Assembly: GCF_900104175.1 (NCBI RefSeq) | Contig: NZ_FNIX01000019.1 | Span: forward strand, 79,866-143,865 | Source: Lentzea jiangxiensis | GTDB lineage: Bacteria; Actinomycetota; Actinomycetes; Mycobacteriales; Pseudonocardiaceae | DNA: 64,000 bases | Reading direction: 5' to 3' | Program-made: the position numbers and the translations under genes | Notes under the pieces: model-generated | Told to the model about the DNA's origin: nothing | Database searches by the model: none | What the model saw: only the letters and a program-made list of their open reading frames with translations | In this document: in pieces, positions 43,661 to 52,282 of the stretch | How positions within the stretch are numbered: the first letter of the stretch is position 1 | How the letters are laid out: every line of letters starts with the position of its first letter

Positions 43661-43694
43661 TTGGGAGCACGGAGTGGGAGCAGATTGGGAGCAA
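43661..43694 (+). repeat. Three direct TGGGAGCA repeats near attR
   Basis: Copies at 43662, 43675 and 43686 are spaced 13 and 11 bases apart. The same octamer is doubled at 43907-43925, beside the integrase fragment, and recurs at 63076-63094. The position about 110 bases from the att core fits arm-type recombinase or excisionase binding sites. Confidence 0.65.
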
Positions 43695-43799
43695 CTCCGG
43701 GCGCTGAACATGCCGGAACGGTCCTCAATGGACCTGAACGGCCCCGCGTCAACCTGCAAGAGTGCTGTTTCCGCAGTTCAGCGCGGTATCGGTGCCATA

Positions 43800-43844
43800 G
43801 TTCACACCGAAGAGGTCACTGGTTCGATCCCAGTATCGCCCACA
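43800..43844 (+). repeat. attR: 45-bp copy of the tRNA-Val 3' end
   Basis: This is identical to 34292-34336 over 45 bases and diverges immediately outside. The 5' half of the tRNA is absent. It marks the right end of the first element and the left end of whatever was integrated next. Confidence 0.92.
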
Positions 43845-43906
43845 GTGTTTTTTACCTAGTCAGACGGCCTGTCGATGATCTCATCGGCGGGCCGTTTGCG
43901 TTGCCA

Positions 43907-43925
43907 TGGGAGCAATTTGGGAGCA
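43907..43925 (+). repeat. Two TGGGAGCA repeats beside the integrase fragment
   Basis: Copies at 43907 and 43918 are exactly 11 bases apart. They match the octamer at 43662-43693 and at 63087. They lie between attR and the 3' end of the second integrase, the usual place for recombinase arm sites. Confidence 0.6.
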
Positions 43926-43959
43926 CGGCCACCTGACCACATTTGCGATACCTAAGTGG

Positions 43960-44313
43960 TCACAGTGCTTGAGGCACGACTTCGGGCATTGCTTGCTGGT
44001 TCCAGGCGCACCCGCCGTCCGTCTCCCACCGGCGCTGCAGCGCCGCCAGCATCCGGCTGATCATCAGATCCGTCACGTGCGAGTAGCCGTCGTCAACATC
44101 CTTGCGTTTGTGTCCCAGCTGTTCCAGGTGTAGCACACGGGGTCCGTCGTCTTCGATGAGCCAGGTCTTGTGCGTGTGGCGTAGATCATGGAAGTGCATC
44201 TCCAAGTTGAGCGGTGCCCAGCCTAGCCTCTCGTCGCCAGCCAGAGCCGGCAGCCAGACTCGCTGCCGGAAGTTGGAGCGGCGCCGCAACGCTCCCCTTG
44301 CTCCGGGGAACAC
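43960..44313 (-). pseudogene. C-terminal fragment of a second tyrosine integrase
   Basis: About 117 codons of the catalytic domain remain: RRRSNFRQRVWLPA, the His-x-x-Arg box FHDLRHTHKTW, the LEQLGHKRKD His and the Tyr in DDGYSHVTD, followed by a natural C-terminus. The N-terminal and core-binding parts and the first catalytic Arg are missing. Its 3' end lies 115 bases from the 45-bp att repeat. It therefore belonged to a different element that used the same tRNA-Val site. Confidence 0.85.
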
Positions 44314-44371
44314 GAACCGCGCATCGAGGTGAACCGGGCTTCACCCAGAATCAGCGGCGCTGGTTCAGAAC

Positions 44372-44412
44372 GTCGGGACGACAAGATTTGAACTCGCGAC
44401 CCCATGAGCCCA
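44372..44412 (-). repeat. Degenerate tRNA 3'-half (tRNA-Pro-like), possible att remnant
   Basis: On the minus strand this reads GGGGTCGCGAGTTCAAATC, then TTGTCGTCCCGAC, which closely matches the T-arm and acceptor end of actinobacterial tRNA-Pro. No 5' half is present and the anticodon stem does not pair. It lies where the truncated integrase loses homology, so it may be the scar of another integration. Confidence 0.5.
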
Positions 44413-44413
44413 G

Positions 44414-45616
44414 GGTGGGCCAGAGAGCAACCCGACCTGCAGAAACGCAAAACAAAAGGTCGCGGCGGCGCAGTTGGAGGCACCTGAGCGCAGCTCGATC
44501 CTGTCGCCATACCTTGACCTCTCCCAATTTCCTCCCACAGTCCTCCCATTGCGGACAGGTATCGACCGCGACCTTTTCAAGCGACACAGGATCGATGCGA
44601 CGCGGAAATGCTCCTGCAGGGAGGTGATCAACAACCCTTCGACAAGACCCACGTCAAGATTCGACCACTCGAGTCGAATGGCACTACCCATTCGATTCAA
44701 AACGCGAAACTCAGGAATTCCGGCTCAAGGGCAGTCTCGGCGCGCAGATGTCGATGTCACCCAATGATCGTCCACCCGCACCACTCCATGGACAGTTCGA
44801 TAACTCACGAACCGTCGAGCGGAAGAAGGCAAGTAAACGATGCGTTGGCAGCGCGCTCCTCGATCAGTCGATCATCTATCGGCAGGCGAGGTCCACAGGT
44901 TCTGCACGCACACGATCGGCGCGACCGCCTGAGCTTCGGCGACCTGGTCTGCAGTGGCGTCGGAAACGCCGGGCGCCGGATCAAGCCGTGTTACCCGAAC
45001 TCGACCAGGGTGCCGTCACTCCATGATCGCCAGCAGAGCGAGCGTCGAGTCACCGAGCTTCTCGACCAGCGTGGGCACCTCACCTCTCCCATAGTCACCT
45101 GCCCACACAGCGAGGCGGACCTCCTCGCGCTGGCAACCACGCCCAGCATCGCCTCGACGCTTAAGGGGCGAATCAGCAAGTTAATGCCCTGCAAACCCTT
45201 ATTCATATCCATGAATCAGCCAGGTGATCACCGGGAAGTCACGTCGCGCTCACTTAATCAAGGCGCGCGGTGTTCATAACCGTGAATTTTATTGCCAGTC
45301 ATGCAACGTTGCGCAATACTCGCTGGGAGCGTTCCCAGCGACGCCGCCACCGCGATAAGTCGCTGGGAATCCGTCAGACAGTCCTGCTCGCAAGGAGGCG
45401 ACGCAAGAGTCTGCGTACTGACAAGCGCGCGACAAAGCGAAACACCGGCTTTCCACCGGTATTGCCGCCGCCTCCACCTCGAGTTCGACCACCGACGTCG
45501 CCCAGCGGTGATCAACCCGGTGCGGCAAGGGCGTCAGTCTGCTTGAAAGTACCGACCGAGCACACCGCCGCAAGTGCGACCACACCCGTCCAACCTTCGA
45601 AGACGCAGGAGACGAA
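44414..45616. other. 1.2-kb stretch without a supported gene
   Basis: The GC content is lower than average and frames are short and mixed. At 44521-44548 three CTCCCA units (TGGGAG on the minus strand) are spaced exactly 11 bases apart, similar to the arm-like repeats near attR. The rest, up to the first pectate lyase, shows no coding pattern or RNA gene that I can support; the final few hundred bases presumably contain the lyase promoter. Confidence 0.55.
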
Positions 45617-46720
45617 ATGAAACGATCAGTCGCATGGCGGATCCCCGCAGTCGTGGCCGCGTTGGCCGTCGCGACCTCGACCAGCGCGGTGCTGGCGATG
45701 TCACCGGCGTCGGCGGCGGCCGGCGCCGCAACCGGCTACGCGTCCCAGAACGGCGGCACCACCGGCGGCCAGGGTGGGGCAACGGTTCGGGCCACCACGG
45801 GAACCCAGATCCACCAGGCCCTGTGCAGCCGGGCGAGCAGCAGCACGCCGATCATCATCGAGGTCTCGGGCACGATCAACCACGGCAACACCGCCAAGGT
45901 CTCGGGCAACAGCTGCGAAACCGCTGCCGGCGTGATCGAACTCAAGCGGATCAGCAACGTCACCATCGTCGGCGTCGGCGGCGGAGCCGTCTTCGACCAG
46001 CTGGGCATCCACATCCGCGAGTCCCGCAACATCATCATCCGGAACGTGACGGTCCAGAACGTCAAGAAGTCGGGCTCTCCCACGTCCAACGGCGGCGACG
46101 CCATCGGGATGGAGAGCAACGTCCGCAACGTCTGGGTCGACCACGTCGACCTTCTTGCGTCGGGCGGTGAGTCGGAAGGCTTCGACGGCCTGTTCGACAT
46201 GAAGAACAACACCCAGTACGTGACCCTGTCCTACAGCACCCTGCGCAACTCCGGTCGCGGCGGGCTCGTCGGGTCCAGTGAGAGCGACCGCTCGAACGGG
46301 TTCATCACCTACCACCACAACCTCTACGAGAACATCGACTCCCGGGCACCTTTGCTGCGGGGCGGCATCGCCCACATGTACAACAACCACTACGTGAGCC
46401 TCAACGAGTCCGGCATCAACTCCCGGGCCGGCGCCAAGGCCAAGGTGGACAACAACTACTTCAAGAACTCCCATGACGTCCTCGGCACCTTCTACAGCAC
46501 CGAGGCCGGCTACTGGCAGGTCAGCGGCAACGTCTTCGACAACGTGACGTGGTCCGCACCGAGCAGCGATCACAAGCCCGCCGGTCCCGACGTCAAGTCC
46601 ACCACCACCGTCTCCGTGCCCTACAACTTCACCCTCGACCAAGCCAACTGCGTGCCGAACATCGTCAGCCGCACGGCGGGCGCCAACACGGGTCTGAGGG
46701 AGTCGGACGGCAGCTGCTAG
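45617..46720 (+). CDS. Secreted pectate lyase, PL1 family (divergent member)
   Basis: This 367-residue protein has a long signal peptide (about residues 1-34, ending SPASAAA). It has a right-handed beta-helix with the PL1 landmarks NVWVDHVDLLAS, DGLFDMKNNTQYVTLSYSTL and FITYHHNLYEN. It differs from the four following lyases: it keeps VWVDH rather than WIDH and lacks the HPRxRFG loop, having SRAPLLRGG instead. The enzyme should cleave polygalacturonate by beta-elimination outside the cell. It is 625 bases from the next lyase, so it is probably a separate transcript. Confidence 0.88.
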   Translation: MKRSVAWRIPAVVAALAVATSTSAVLAMSPASAAAGAATGYASQNGGTTGGQGGATVRATTGTQIHQALCSRASSSTPIIIEVSGTINHGNTAKVSGNSCETAAGVIELKRISNVTIVGVGGGAVFDQLGIHIRESRNIIIRNVTVQNVKKSGSPTSNGGDAIGMESNVRNVWVDHVDLLASGGESEGFDGLFDMKNNTQYVTLSYSTLRNSGRGGLVGSSESDRSNGFITYHHNLYENIDSRAPLLRGGIAHMYNNHYVSLNESGINSRAGAKAKVDNNYFKNSHDVLGTFYSTEAGYWQVSGNVFDNVTWSAPSSDHKPAGPDVKSTTTVSVPYNFTLDQANCVPNIVSRTAGANTGLRESDGSC

Positions 46721-47345
46721 AAAGGCTTCGCACACGTTCGGTCGAGCAAGCGGACACTGACCTCCCCGGTCAAATATGACGTCGAACGAATCGCCGTATC
46801 CGCCATCGCGATGTGGATCATCGATCATGCCAGGGGCGGTATCTGGATGCCGATGGTCGCGCGAACGCTGTAGTCGCGTAGCCGGACGACGAGCTGGATG
46901 ATGCCGAACAGCCTGTGCAGCAAGGGCGCCAGAGCGCGTGGAAAACAGTCACCGGGTCCGGCCAGGCGTTCGCCCAGCGCCAATACATCCTGTTCTCGCA
47001 GGGAATCCTGGCGCTGCGGGGTGTTCGCCGACCGGGTCGAGGTCCCCCGAACTGCCGCGCGACGACGCGCTGCGGGCGAGCCTGCTCGACACCTGACGTG
47101 AACCCGACGCTGCCCACCCCAGTCGAATTCATTCGCCACTATTCTCCACAACCTCGAATTGATCGTCCGAAAGGACTATCCGAACACCGCTGAAAAGCAA
47201 TCCATCAGACCACGTATGTGAACCGGTTCTCATATGTGACGGGACGTTGACACGCCCGAAACACGAGTCCTATGGTCCGAATCAGGAAAGTGATTTCCAA
47301 ACGCCGCCGCCGTTGCGCAGCAGCATTCTCGAAAGGACCACCCAA
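46721..47345. other. 625-base stretch without a supported gene
   Basis: A minus-strand frame (46825-47151) contains a protein-like RLAGPGDCFPRALAPLLHRLF segment but has no start signal and no family that I recognise. It could be a decayed gene. The last 100 bases should contain the promoter of the four-lyase operon. Confidence 0.45.
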
Positions 47346-48368
47346 ATGCGGACGCACGTCGGGTACGAACGCGCCCTCGCACGGGTCGCGGTGGTGGTGG
47401 CCCTGGTGGCCACCGCGGTCGGAGCACCGCCCGCAATGGCAGCCGGGCCCGCCGCCGACGGGTTCGCCGGGGTGACCGCGCTGGGGCAGGGCGGGACCAC
47501 CGGCGGGGCGGGGGGCGCGGTGGTCACGGCGACGACCACCGCGCAGTTCCTGGACTACATCGCTCGGCCTGAACCGCTGGTGGTGCAGGTCCGCGGCACT
47601 ATCGTGCTGCCCACCGGCACCAGGGACGGGATGCACGACGTCGCTTCCGACAAGACGATCGCCGGTCTCGGCGGTGACGCACGACTGGTCGGCGGCGGGC
47701 TGAACATCGGGCTCCCGGTGGACGACGACGTGATCTCGCCGCCCGCGAACGCGGTGCACAACGTGATCATCCGGAACCTGTCGATCACCGGCGCCACCGA
47801 TGACCTGATCAACGTGCAGATGTTCAGCCACCACATCTGGATCGACCACAACGACTTCTCCGACGGTGATGACGGAGCCGTCGACATCAAACGCGGGTCC
47901 GATTTCATCACCGTTTCCTGGAACAGGTTCCACGACCACGACAAGACGTTGTTGCTCGGGCACGACGACGACAACGCGGCGCAGGACGCGGGGCGTCTCA
48001 GGGTGACCTACCACCACAACTACTTCGACGGTTCCGATCAGCGCAACCCGCGAGTCCGCTTCGGCGAGTCGGTGCACGTCTACAACAACTACTACCGGGA
48101 CAACAGCTACGGCGTCGCGTCGGCGATGAACGCGGGCGTGGTGCTGGAGGGCAACTACTTCTTCAGCGTCAACAACCCCGGCCGGGTCGACTTCAGCGGT
48201 GACCTCGGTCGGATGGTCGCCAGGGACAACGTCCTCGTCGAGTGCAACCACGAGATCGAGGTGCGCGGGTCCGTCGTCGAGCCGCGCACCTACTACGCCT
48301 ACACACCGCACCGGGCCGTCGAGGTCCCGACCGTCGTGCCCGCCGGTGCGGGTGTCGGCCGAGTCTGA
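47346..48368 (+). CDS. Secreted pectate lyase, PL1 family (2 of 5)
   Basis: This 340-residue protein has a Sec signal peptide (cleavage near AMAAGPAAD). PL1 hallmarks are GGTTGGAGG at the mature N-terminus, HHIWIDHNDFSDG, DIKRGSDFITVSWN with calcium-binding Asp, and the catalytic NPRVRFGESVHVYNNYY loop. It is closest to the fifth lyase (shared GLNIGLPV and PPANAVHNVIIRNL). The upstream in-frame extension to 47247 is not used because GAAAGGA precedes the ATG at 47346. Confidence 0.92.
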   Translation: MRTHVGYERALARVAVVVALVATAVGAPPAMAAGPAADGFAGVTALGQGGTTGGAGGAVVTATTTAQFLDYIARPEPLVVQVRGTIVLPTGTRDGMHDVASDKTIAGLGGDARLVGGGLNIGLPVDDDVISPPANAVHNVIIRNLSITGATDDLINVQMFSHHIWIDHNDFSDGDDGAVDIKRGSDFITVSWNRFHDHDKTLLLGHDDDNAAQDAGRLRVTYHHNYFDGSDQRNPRVRFGESVHVYNNYYRDNSYGVASAMNAGVVLEGNYFFSVNNPGRVDFSGDLGRMVARDNVLVECNHEIEVRGSVVEPRTYYAYTPHRAVEVPTVVPAGAGVGRV

Positions 48369-48381
48369 GGAGGACGGGCAC

Positions 48382-49341
48382 ATGAGCAGCATCAGCCGGC
48401 GGGCGCTCCTCGCGGGCGCCGCCGCGACCGCGCTGGCCACGACCACCAAGCCCGCGTGGGCGGCCCCGTTCGCCACCGCCGACGGTTTCGCCGGGGTGAA
48501 CTCGCTCGGCCAGAACGGCACCACCGGCGGCGCGGGCGGGCCGGTCGTCACGGTGCGGGACGCGGAGGCGTTCCTGGACTACTGCGACCGCAACGAGCCG
48601 TACGTCATCCAGGTCGACGGGGTGATGCGGATCAGCAGCAAGCAGGGCGTGCGGTCGAACAAGACGATCATCGGGCAGGGGTCGACGGCCGAGATCACCG
48701 GTGGCGGCCTCGACCTGTACCGCAGGCAGAACGTGATCATCCGCAACCTCCGGTTCACCGGTGCGGACGACGACGCGATCAGCATCCAGCAGTCCTCGCA
48801 CCACGTCTGGATCGACCACTGCGACTTCAGCGGCGGCGCCGACGGGCTGATCGACATCGTTCGCGGCGCCGACTACATCACCGTCTCGTGGAACCACTTC
48901 CACGACCACAGCAAGACCGCGCTGCTGGGCCACTCCGACTCCAACGCGGGCCAGGACACCGGCAAGCTCCGGGTGACGTTCCACCACAACTTCTTCGACG
49001 GCACCGCGCAACGACACCCGAGGGTCCGCTTCGGCGAGCCGGTCCACGTCTACAACAACTACTTCCGCAACAACACCCTCTACGGCGTCGCGTCGACCGA
49101 GAACGCGGGAGTCCTGGTCGAGGCCAACTACTTCGAGGACGTCCCCCACCCGATCTACTCCGGCTACGACGAGAGCGGGCCGGGGCGCGTGGTCGAGCGC
49201 GGCAACGTCTACGTCCGCTCCGGCATCCCCGAGACGCTCGGCACCGTGGTGGAGCCGCGCACCTACTACGCCTACACCCCCGACAGCGCCGCCAGCCTGC
49301 CCGGCACCGTTCCGGCGGGCGTCGGCGTCGGCCGGATCTGA
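48382..49341 (+). CDS. Tat-exported pectate lyase, PL1 family (3 of 5)
   Basis: This 319-residue protein has a signal peptide carrying twin arginines (SISRRALLAGAAATALA), suggesting export in folded form by Tat. PL1 hallmarks are HHVWIDHCDFSGGADG, ADYITVSWNHFHDHSK, HPRVRFGEPVHVYNNYF and PRTYYAYTPD. It begins 13 bases after the second lyase gene, with AGGAGGACGG as its ribosome site, so it is in the same operon. It is very similar to the fourth lyase, a recent duplication. Confidence 0.92.
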   Translation: MSSISRRALLAGAAATALATTTKPAWAAPFATADGFAGVNSLGQNGTTGGAGGPVVTVRDAEAFLDYCDRNEPYVIQVDGVMRISSKQGVRSNKTIIGQGSTAEITGGGLDLYRRQNVIIRNLRFTGADDDAISIQQSSHHVWIDHCDFSGGADGLIDIVRGADYITVSWNHFHDHSKTALLGHSDSNAGQDTGKLRVTFHHNFFDGTAQRHPRVRFGEPVHVYNNYFRNNTLYGVASTENAGVLVEANYFEDVPHPIYSGYDESGPGRVVERGNVYVRSGIPETLGTVVEPRTYYAYTPDSAASLPGTVPAGVGVGRI

Positions 49342-49360
49342 CCAGACGCGGAGGAGAACC

Positions 49361-50353
49361 ATGAGCCCCATCAACCGACGGCGGCTGCTCGCGGGCACGG
49401 CGCTGACCGCCTTCGCCGCCACCGCGCCGCGCGCCGCGTGGGCCGGCCCGGCCGCCGACGCCGTGGCCGACGGCTTCGCGGGCGTGACCGCGCTGGGCCA
49501 GAACGGGACCACCGGCGGCGCGGGCGGCCAAGCCGTCACCGTGACGACCGCGGAGGCGCTGCGGGACTACGTCGGGCGCAAGGAGCCCTACGTCATCTCG
49601 GTGTCCGGTCGCATCGAGGTCGACGGCATGCTGACCGTCGTCGCGAACAAGACGATCTTCGGGATCGGCTCCACCGCCGAGATCACCGGCGGTGGGCTGC
49701 AACTGGGCTCGACCACCCGTCCCGGCAACAACGTGATCATCCGCAACCTGCGCTTCACCGACGCCTCGGACGACTCCATCAGCGTCACCAACTCCGCGCA
49801 CCACGTGTGGATCGACCACTGCGACCTGTCGCGCGGCTTCGACGGCCTGCTCGACATCAAGCGGCAGTCCGACTACGTCACGGTGTCGTGGAACCACTTC
49901 CACGACCACAGCAAGGCCGCGCTGCTGGGCCACTCCGACAGCTACACCGCCGACCGCGGCAAGCTGCGCGTCACCTACCACCACAACTTCTTCGACCGCA
50001 CCGACCAGCGGCACCCGCGCGTGCGGTTCGGCGAGCCCGTTCACGTCTACAACAACTACTACCGCGGCAACTCCCTCTACGGCGTGGCGTCCACAGAGGA
50101 CGCCGGGGTGCTGGTCGAGGCCAACTACTTCGAGAACGTCGCCCACCCGGTCCTGTCCGGCTACGACAAGAGCGGACCGGGCCGCGTGGTGGAGCGCGGC
50201 AACGTCTACGTCGGCTCCGGTACACCGCAGACCCTGGGCACCGTCGTCGAACCCCGCACCTACTACGCCTACTCGCTCGACCACGCCGCCGACGTACCAG
50301 CGCTCGTCACCGCGGGCGCGGGCGTCGGCCGAGTCCAACGGAGGACTTCATGA
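49361..50353 (+). CDS. Tat-exported pectate lyase, PL1 family (4 of 5)
   Basis: This 330-residue protein has the Tat motif INRRRLLAGTALTAFA. Its PL1 core is nearly collinear with the third lyase (HHVWIDHCDLSRGFDG, SDYVTVSWNHFHDHSK, HPRVRFGEPVHVYNNYY). The gene starts 19 bases after the previous stop, preceded by GGAGGAGAACC. Its stop overlaps the start of the fifth lyase (ATGA). Confidence 0.92.
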   Translation: MSPINRRRLLAGTALTAFAATAPRAAWAGPAADAVADGFAGVTALGQNGTTGGAGGQAVTVTTAEALRDYVGRKEPYVISVSGRIEVDGMLTVVANKTIFGIGSTAEITGGGLQLGSTTRPGNNVIIRNLRFTDASDDSISVTNSAHHVWIDHCDLSRGFDGLLDIKRQSDYVTVSWNHFHDHSKAALLGHSDSYTADRGKLRVTYHHNFFDRTDQRHPRVRFGEPVHVYNNYYRGNSLYGVASTEDAGVLVEANYFENVAHPVLSGYDKSGPGRVVERGNVYVGSGTPQTLGTVVEPRTYYAYSLDHAADVPALVTAGAGVGRVQRRTS

Positions 50354-51342
50354 GGAGAACAAGCGCTTTCGCGCTCGCCGCGGTGCTCGTCGGCGGTGCC
50401 ACGCCGGTGGCCACCGCGCCCGCGTCCGCCGCCGAGGCCGCGCCCATCGGGTTCGCCTCGGTGACGGCACTCGGCCAGAGCGGGACCACCGGCGGCGCCG
50501 GAGGACCGGAGGTCACGGTCTCCACGGCGGCCGACTTCACCGCCGCCATCAAGGCCGACGGCCCGCGTGTGGTCCGCGTGCAGGGCATGATCACGTTGGC
50601 GGCCGGCATGTACGACGTCTCCTCGGACAAGACGGTCATCGGCGTCGGCGCGAACTCCGGCATCACCGGCGGCGGGCTGAACATCGGCCTGCCGGTCAGC
50701 TCGGTGACCACGCCCCCGGCGAACGCCGTGCACAACGTGATCATCCGCAACCTGGTGTTCCGCAACGCCAGCGACGACTCGATCAACGTGCAGATGTTCT
50801 CCCACCACGTCTGGATCGACCACAACGACCTGTCCAACGGCAAGGACGGCCTGATCGACATCAAGCGCGGGTCCAGCTACGTGACCGTGTCGTGGAACCA
50901 CACCCACCACCACACCAAGAACATGCTGCTCGGCCACGACGACGGCAACGCCGCGCAGGACACCGGCCACCTCAAGGTGACCTACCACCACAACTTCTTC
51001 GACCGGACGCCGCAACGCAACCCGCGCACCCGCTTCGGCAACCCGGTCCACGTGTTCAACAACTACTACATCGCCAACAGCGACACGGGCGTCGCCTGCC
51101 AGAACAAGTCCGGCTGCTGGATCGAGGGCAACTACTTCGAGAACGTCGAGGAGCCCATGACGAACAGCTACGCGGGCCCGAAGGGCAGCATCGTCGAGCG
51201 GGACAACGTCTACGTCAACAGCGGCAAACCGGTGGTGGGCGGCAGCGTGGAGGATCCGCGCGGCTACTACGCCTACACCCTGGACACTCCGGCGAACGTG
51301 AAAACGCTGGTAACCCAGGGCGCGGGAACCGGCAAGATCTGA
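50350..51342 (+). CDS. Secreted pectate lyase, PL1 family (5 of 5)
   Basis: This 330-residue protein has a Sec-type signal peptide (MRRTSAFALAAVL, cleavage near ASAAEA), in contrast to the Tat signals of the two preceding enzymes. The PL1 core has HHVWIDHNDLSNGKDG, SYVTVSWNHTHHHTKN and NPRTRFGNPVHVFNNYY. A Cys pair (ACQNKSGCW) is unique in this set and may form a disulfide. It is the last gene of the operon, with coupled translation. Confidence 0.92.
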   Translation: MRRTSAFALAAVLVGGATPVATAPASAAEAAPIGFASVTALGQSGTTGGAGGPEVTVSTAADFTAAIKADGPRVVRVQGMITLAAGMYDVSSDKTVIGVGANSGITGGGLNIGLPVSSVTTPPANAVHNVIIRNLVFRNASDDSINVQMFSHHVWIDHNDLSNGKDGLIDIKRGSSYVTVSWNHTHHHTKNMLLGHDDGNAAQDTGHLKVTYHHNFFDRTPQRNPRTRFGNPVHVFNNYYIANSDTGVACQNKSGCWIEGNYFENVEEPMTNSYAGPKGSIVERDNVYVNSGKPVVGGSVEDPRGYYAYTLDTPANVKTLVTQGAGTGKI

Positions 51343-51609
51343 GCGGCGGCCAAGTCGTCCGGGGCGGACAGGATCGGGGAGTGCGACGTCGGCAGCTCCA
51401 CGACCGTGGTTACACGGGCCGAGACGGCGTCGATCTCCTCGACGAAACGGCGCTGCAACGCGCGCAGGAAGACCCGGGCCAGACCCCGCATGAGAGGCTG
51501 CTGCAGAAGACCCCCACCCACGCCCGGGTTGTCAACGACCAGCGTCAGCAGCACAGCTGGGACTCGGCTACCGATGGCCGGGATCGGTTGGTGAGAACGA
51601 CCAACCGAG
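51343..51609 (-). other. Gap with an SRPBCC-like fragment on the minus strand
   Basis: A minus-strand frame contains VVDNPGVGGGLLQQPLMRGL and RVFLRALQRRFVEEIDAV, a pattern reminiscent of the C-terminal part of SRPBCC/polyketide-cyclase-like proteins. It has no start and no proper stop before it runs into the last lyase gene antisense. It is probably a decayed fragment; I give it low weight. Confidence 0.3.
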
Positions 51610-51640
51610 GCGGGGACCGTCCGGTTCGGACGGTCCCCGC
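51610..51640. terminator. 13-bp perfect hairpin between lyase and arsenic genes
   Basis: Arms 51610-51622 and 51628-51640 pair perfectly with a 5-base loop, followed by TCTCGTTC. The hairpin is 7 bases past the minus-strand arsenate reductase stop, for which it is the terminator; it could also stop transcription from the left. Confidence 0.8.
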
Positions 51641-51646
51641 TCTCGT

Positions 51647-52282
51647 TCAGGCGTGAGCCGCGACGCCGAGCTCCGCGAGCAGGCCGCGGACCTGGCGTTC
51701 GATCTCGTCGCGCACGGGACGGACGTCCGCGACGTCCTTGCCGGCCGGGTCGTCGAGCGTCCAGTTGAGGTAGCGCTTGCCGGGGAACACCGGGCACGCG
51801 TCACCGCAGCCCATCGTCACGACCACGTCGGCCGCACGGACGATCTCGTCGGTCCACGGCTTGGGGAACTCGCGCGAGATGTCGATGCCTCGCTCACCCA
51901 TCGCCGCGACGGCCGCCGGGTTGATCTCGTAGCCCGGCTCGGAGCCGCCGGACCAGGCCACCGCGCGGTCCTCGGCGAGGTGCTCGAAGAAGCCCAGTGC
52001 CATCTGGCTGCGCCCCGCGTTGTGCACGCACAGGAACAGCACGACCGGCTTGCCGTCGGTCACGTGCCCCTCGACCTTCGCCAGCGCGTGCAGCCTCTGC
52101 CGGGCGAACCGCTCAGCGAGCAGCGGCAGGAAGTTCGGAACGGTGCTGTGCGAGGCGAACTGGTCGTAGCTGGTGTGCAGGAACCGTTCGATGGTCTCGG
52201 TGCTGAAGACACCGTCGAACTGCCTCTGCAAGCGGGTGGCCGCGGTGGTCAGGGCGAGCTGCTGGTCGATGCTCAGGGTCAG
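51647..52282 (-). CDS. arsC: Arsenate reductase with N-terminal helical domain (arsenate-mycothiol type)
   Basis: An N-terminal three-helix region (SIDQQLALTTAATRLQRQFD through ERFLHTSYDQFA) precedes a low-molecular-weight phosphatase domain. That domain has the active-site loop FLCVHNAGRSQMA and the downstream pair VTMGCGDACPVFPG. Actinobacterial enzymes of this form reduce arsenate using mycothiol and mycoredoxin. No ATG, GTG or TTG exists upstream of TTG 52231. The homologous N-terminus extends to a CTG at 52282, which has GGAG seven bases before it and overlaps the previous stop (CTGA). I therefore propose the CTG start. Confidence 0.85.
   Translation of the reverse strand: MTLSIDQQLALTTAATRLQRQFDGVFSTETIERFLHTSYDQFASHSTVPNFLPLLAERFARQRLHALAKVEGHVTDGKPVVLFLCVHNAGRSQMALGFFEHLAEDRAVAWSGGSEPGYEINPAAVAAMGERGIDISREFPKPWTDEIVRAADVVVTMGCGDACPVFPGKRYLNWTLDDPAGKDVADVRPVRDEIERQVRGLLAELGVAAHA

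Larger units (their letters stand above)
34292..43844. mobile_element. Integrative element at tRNA-Val(CAC), degenerate
   Basis: This 9.55-kb segment lies between 45-bp direct repeats of the tRNA 3' end. The integrase lies next to the tRNA, followed by excisionase, an iteron region and a replication-type gene: the layout of actinomycete integrative elements. No FtsK-like transfer gene is present. The DUF3987 gene, a sigma-factor gene, a transposase and a peptidase are all damaged, so the element looks immobile and under decay. Cargo includes an unexplained two-gene membrane cassette. Confidence 0.85.

Noticed and set aside
44223..44549. 108-codon minus-strand frame across the tRNA-like segment
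   Set aside because: Its middle is the translation of a tRNA 3' half; no start signal or protein family.
46825..47151. 108-codon minus-strand frame between lyases 1 and 2
   Set aside because: Some protein-like stretches, but no ribosome site, no family and no partner; kept only as a note in the gap entry.
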